This document shows positions 62,788-64,000 of a stretch of DNA of 64,000 bases, piece after piece. This DNA comes from Adiantum capillus-veneris (Eukaryota; Streptophyta; Polypodiopsida; Polypodiales; Pteridaceae). Numbering within the stretch: position 1 is the first letter of the stretch; the number at the start of each line of letters is the position of its first letter. The notes beneath the pieces are model-generated. The model worked only from the letters and a program-made list of their open reading frames with translations. It did no database searches and was not told the origin of the DNA. The stretch is taken from positions 91,029,112-91,093,111 of the forward strand of contig CM043945.1 of the NCBI GenBank assembly GCA_014529385.2, given 5' to 3'. A program made the position numbers and the translations under genes.

Positions 62788-62921
62788 ATGTGAGAAGTCA
62801 ATTATAAATATACTACTAGGTATTTTTAGTTCTTTTTTGCCACTAAACGTGAAGTGACCACGTCCTCTTGCTCTGCAATGTTAACTGAAGAGAGTACATA
62901 GGCGCACGAGTGATTTAACAT

Positions 62922-62957
<36 letters not shown>

Positions 62958-63002
62958 GAAGAGCTAGACATATATGCTCCGGCGGCATTCGACAACACTT
63001 GA

Positions 63003-63044
<42 letters not shown>

Positions 63045-63595
63045 CACCCATGAGAACTGGATACAGGACTGTGTGTGTGTGTGTGTGTGTGTATGACCAC
63101 CCATCCAATGAGAGAGCTGCTCAGACTTCTAGCATGTGTGTCATTAATTTAATTTGTGTCATAGTAAAAGTGAGCGAGATCCGTCGGTAGGCGGGTCGTG
63201 CAAGCTAGTACAATGTTATGTGAATCAATTTAAGGCAATCAAAAATAGAATTTTCATATGTAAATATAAATTTTGAGTATTTGGCAGAAAGTCTACAAAA
63301 TTTGGGGAAATTTGGAGTTATAGTTTGTCAATTTCCTCACAAAATATGTCCGTAAGGAGTGTACTCTGGCAAAAAAATGGCCTTATAAAAGGGCAACGTT
63401 TGGGTTTAACTAAGATGCATCCGGCGAATGAAAAGAGCACTCTAATAATAAGATGCATCTGATGAAATGAAGAGAGAGAGAGAGAGAGAATATTTATTTG
63501 CCGGCTTAGGGGAGTTCAATTTTGAATTGAAGGCTACTGGGCGAAAGCTACCACCTTAATGTCACACGAGTACATTCATGTCACTCCTGATTAAC

Positions 63596-63634
<39 letters not shown>

Positions 63635-64000
63635 GAACTCATGCGAGCTTTGTTGTGTTCGTGTGTGTCGATCCTCTGTCTTTGTGTGTGGGCCTTCGGC
63701 CCTAACCAGCTTCTGCATCCCCTCGGCGTTGGGCGAATAACTATTGGAGATGGGAATGGTAGACATATTGATCATATCCACCAGACCATCGGTGTAGTAC
63801 CTAGCCAGAGAGACGTGATGCACCTAAACATCACGTGCGAGCACCAAACAGAGAGATGCAACCTTCTCAAGTTCTCCACGAGAGATTAGATGTGTGTTAG
63901 AGAGCTTGGAACCATGGCATTTCGAACAGGCAGCTTGGTGCAATACACATGGACTGGAGGGCGTAAATAGTAAGGTGGTGCATGCAATGTGCATGTCGAA
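62788..64000. other. Microsatellite-rich end of the window
   Basis: GA tracts at about 62921-62955, 63008-63041, 63471-63489 and 63599-63630, and GT at 63071-63092. A 103-codon frame at 63578-63889 starts within a GA tract and shows no motif. No gene is supported. Confidence 0.5.

Noticed and set aside
63578-63889. 103-codon open frame near the window end
   Set aside because: Starts inside a GA tract; the rest shows no recognised domain on either strand.

Overview
The window reads as nuclear DNA of a land plant with a large, repeat-rich genome. The evidence is plant-type split genes with GT-AG introns, a CYP85-clan cytochrome P450, a plastid-targeted DnaJ-type zinc-finger protein, Copia and Gypsy retrotransposons, a plant L1-type LINE, and pentatricopeptide (PPR) debris. 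The wording of the PPR repeats and the abundance of GA/CT microsatellites resemble what I recall of ferns. The fern assignment is inference; I could not search a database.

Layout. 1-2854: 3' part of a P450 gene on the + strand (seven visible exons), with a 157-bp foldback element in one intron. 3288-3544: poly-C/CT tract and a short palindromic repeat. 3545-18600: a LINE bounded by a 17-bp target-site duplication (TSD). Its ORF2 is split by a 9.4-kb DNA transposon (7863-17249) with terminal inverted repeats and a near-perfect 9-bp TSD. That transposon has two divergent degenerate genes: a Mutator-like transposase with a SWIM finger on the - strand, and on the + strand a multi-exon gene whose C-terminus looks like a beta-class amino-DNA-methyltransferase. 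Between them lies a cluster of nested palindromes. This is the most interesting object in the window.

19191-24849: an almost intact Copia element on the - strand (187-bp LTRs, TSD AGTTC, one stop codon inside gag-pol). 25700-45000: a nested stack. A 6.0-kb non-autonomous LTR element (29618-35633) sits inside one LTR of a degenerate Gypsy element (29232-41313), which itself sits inside an older repeat with a second copy at about 43745-44780. The second copies serve as empty-site controls for both insertions. 45909-50140: another old pair of direct repeats. 50782-53115: a small LTR element (147-bp LTRs) with an unexplained 359-residue ORF. 54313-55588: a 0.64-kb tandem duplication, each copy carrying a small secreted cysteine-containing ORF. 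57295-59019: an intact three-exon gene for a 141-residue plastid DnaJ-type zinc-finger protein, the only complete ordinary gene seen. 61077-62790: tandem PPR pseudogene fragments. The remainder is microsatellite-rich intergenic DNA.

Limits: exon borders are hand-placed by reading frame and splice consensus. Families were assigned from motifs only. I saw no tRNA or rRNA gene and no CRISPR array, but made no exhaustive structural scan.
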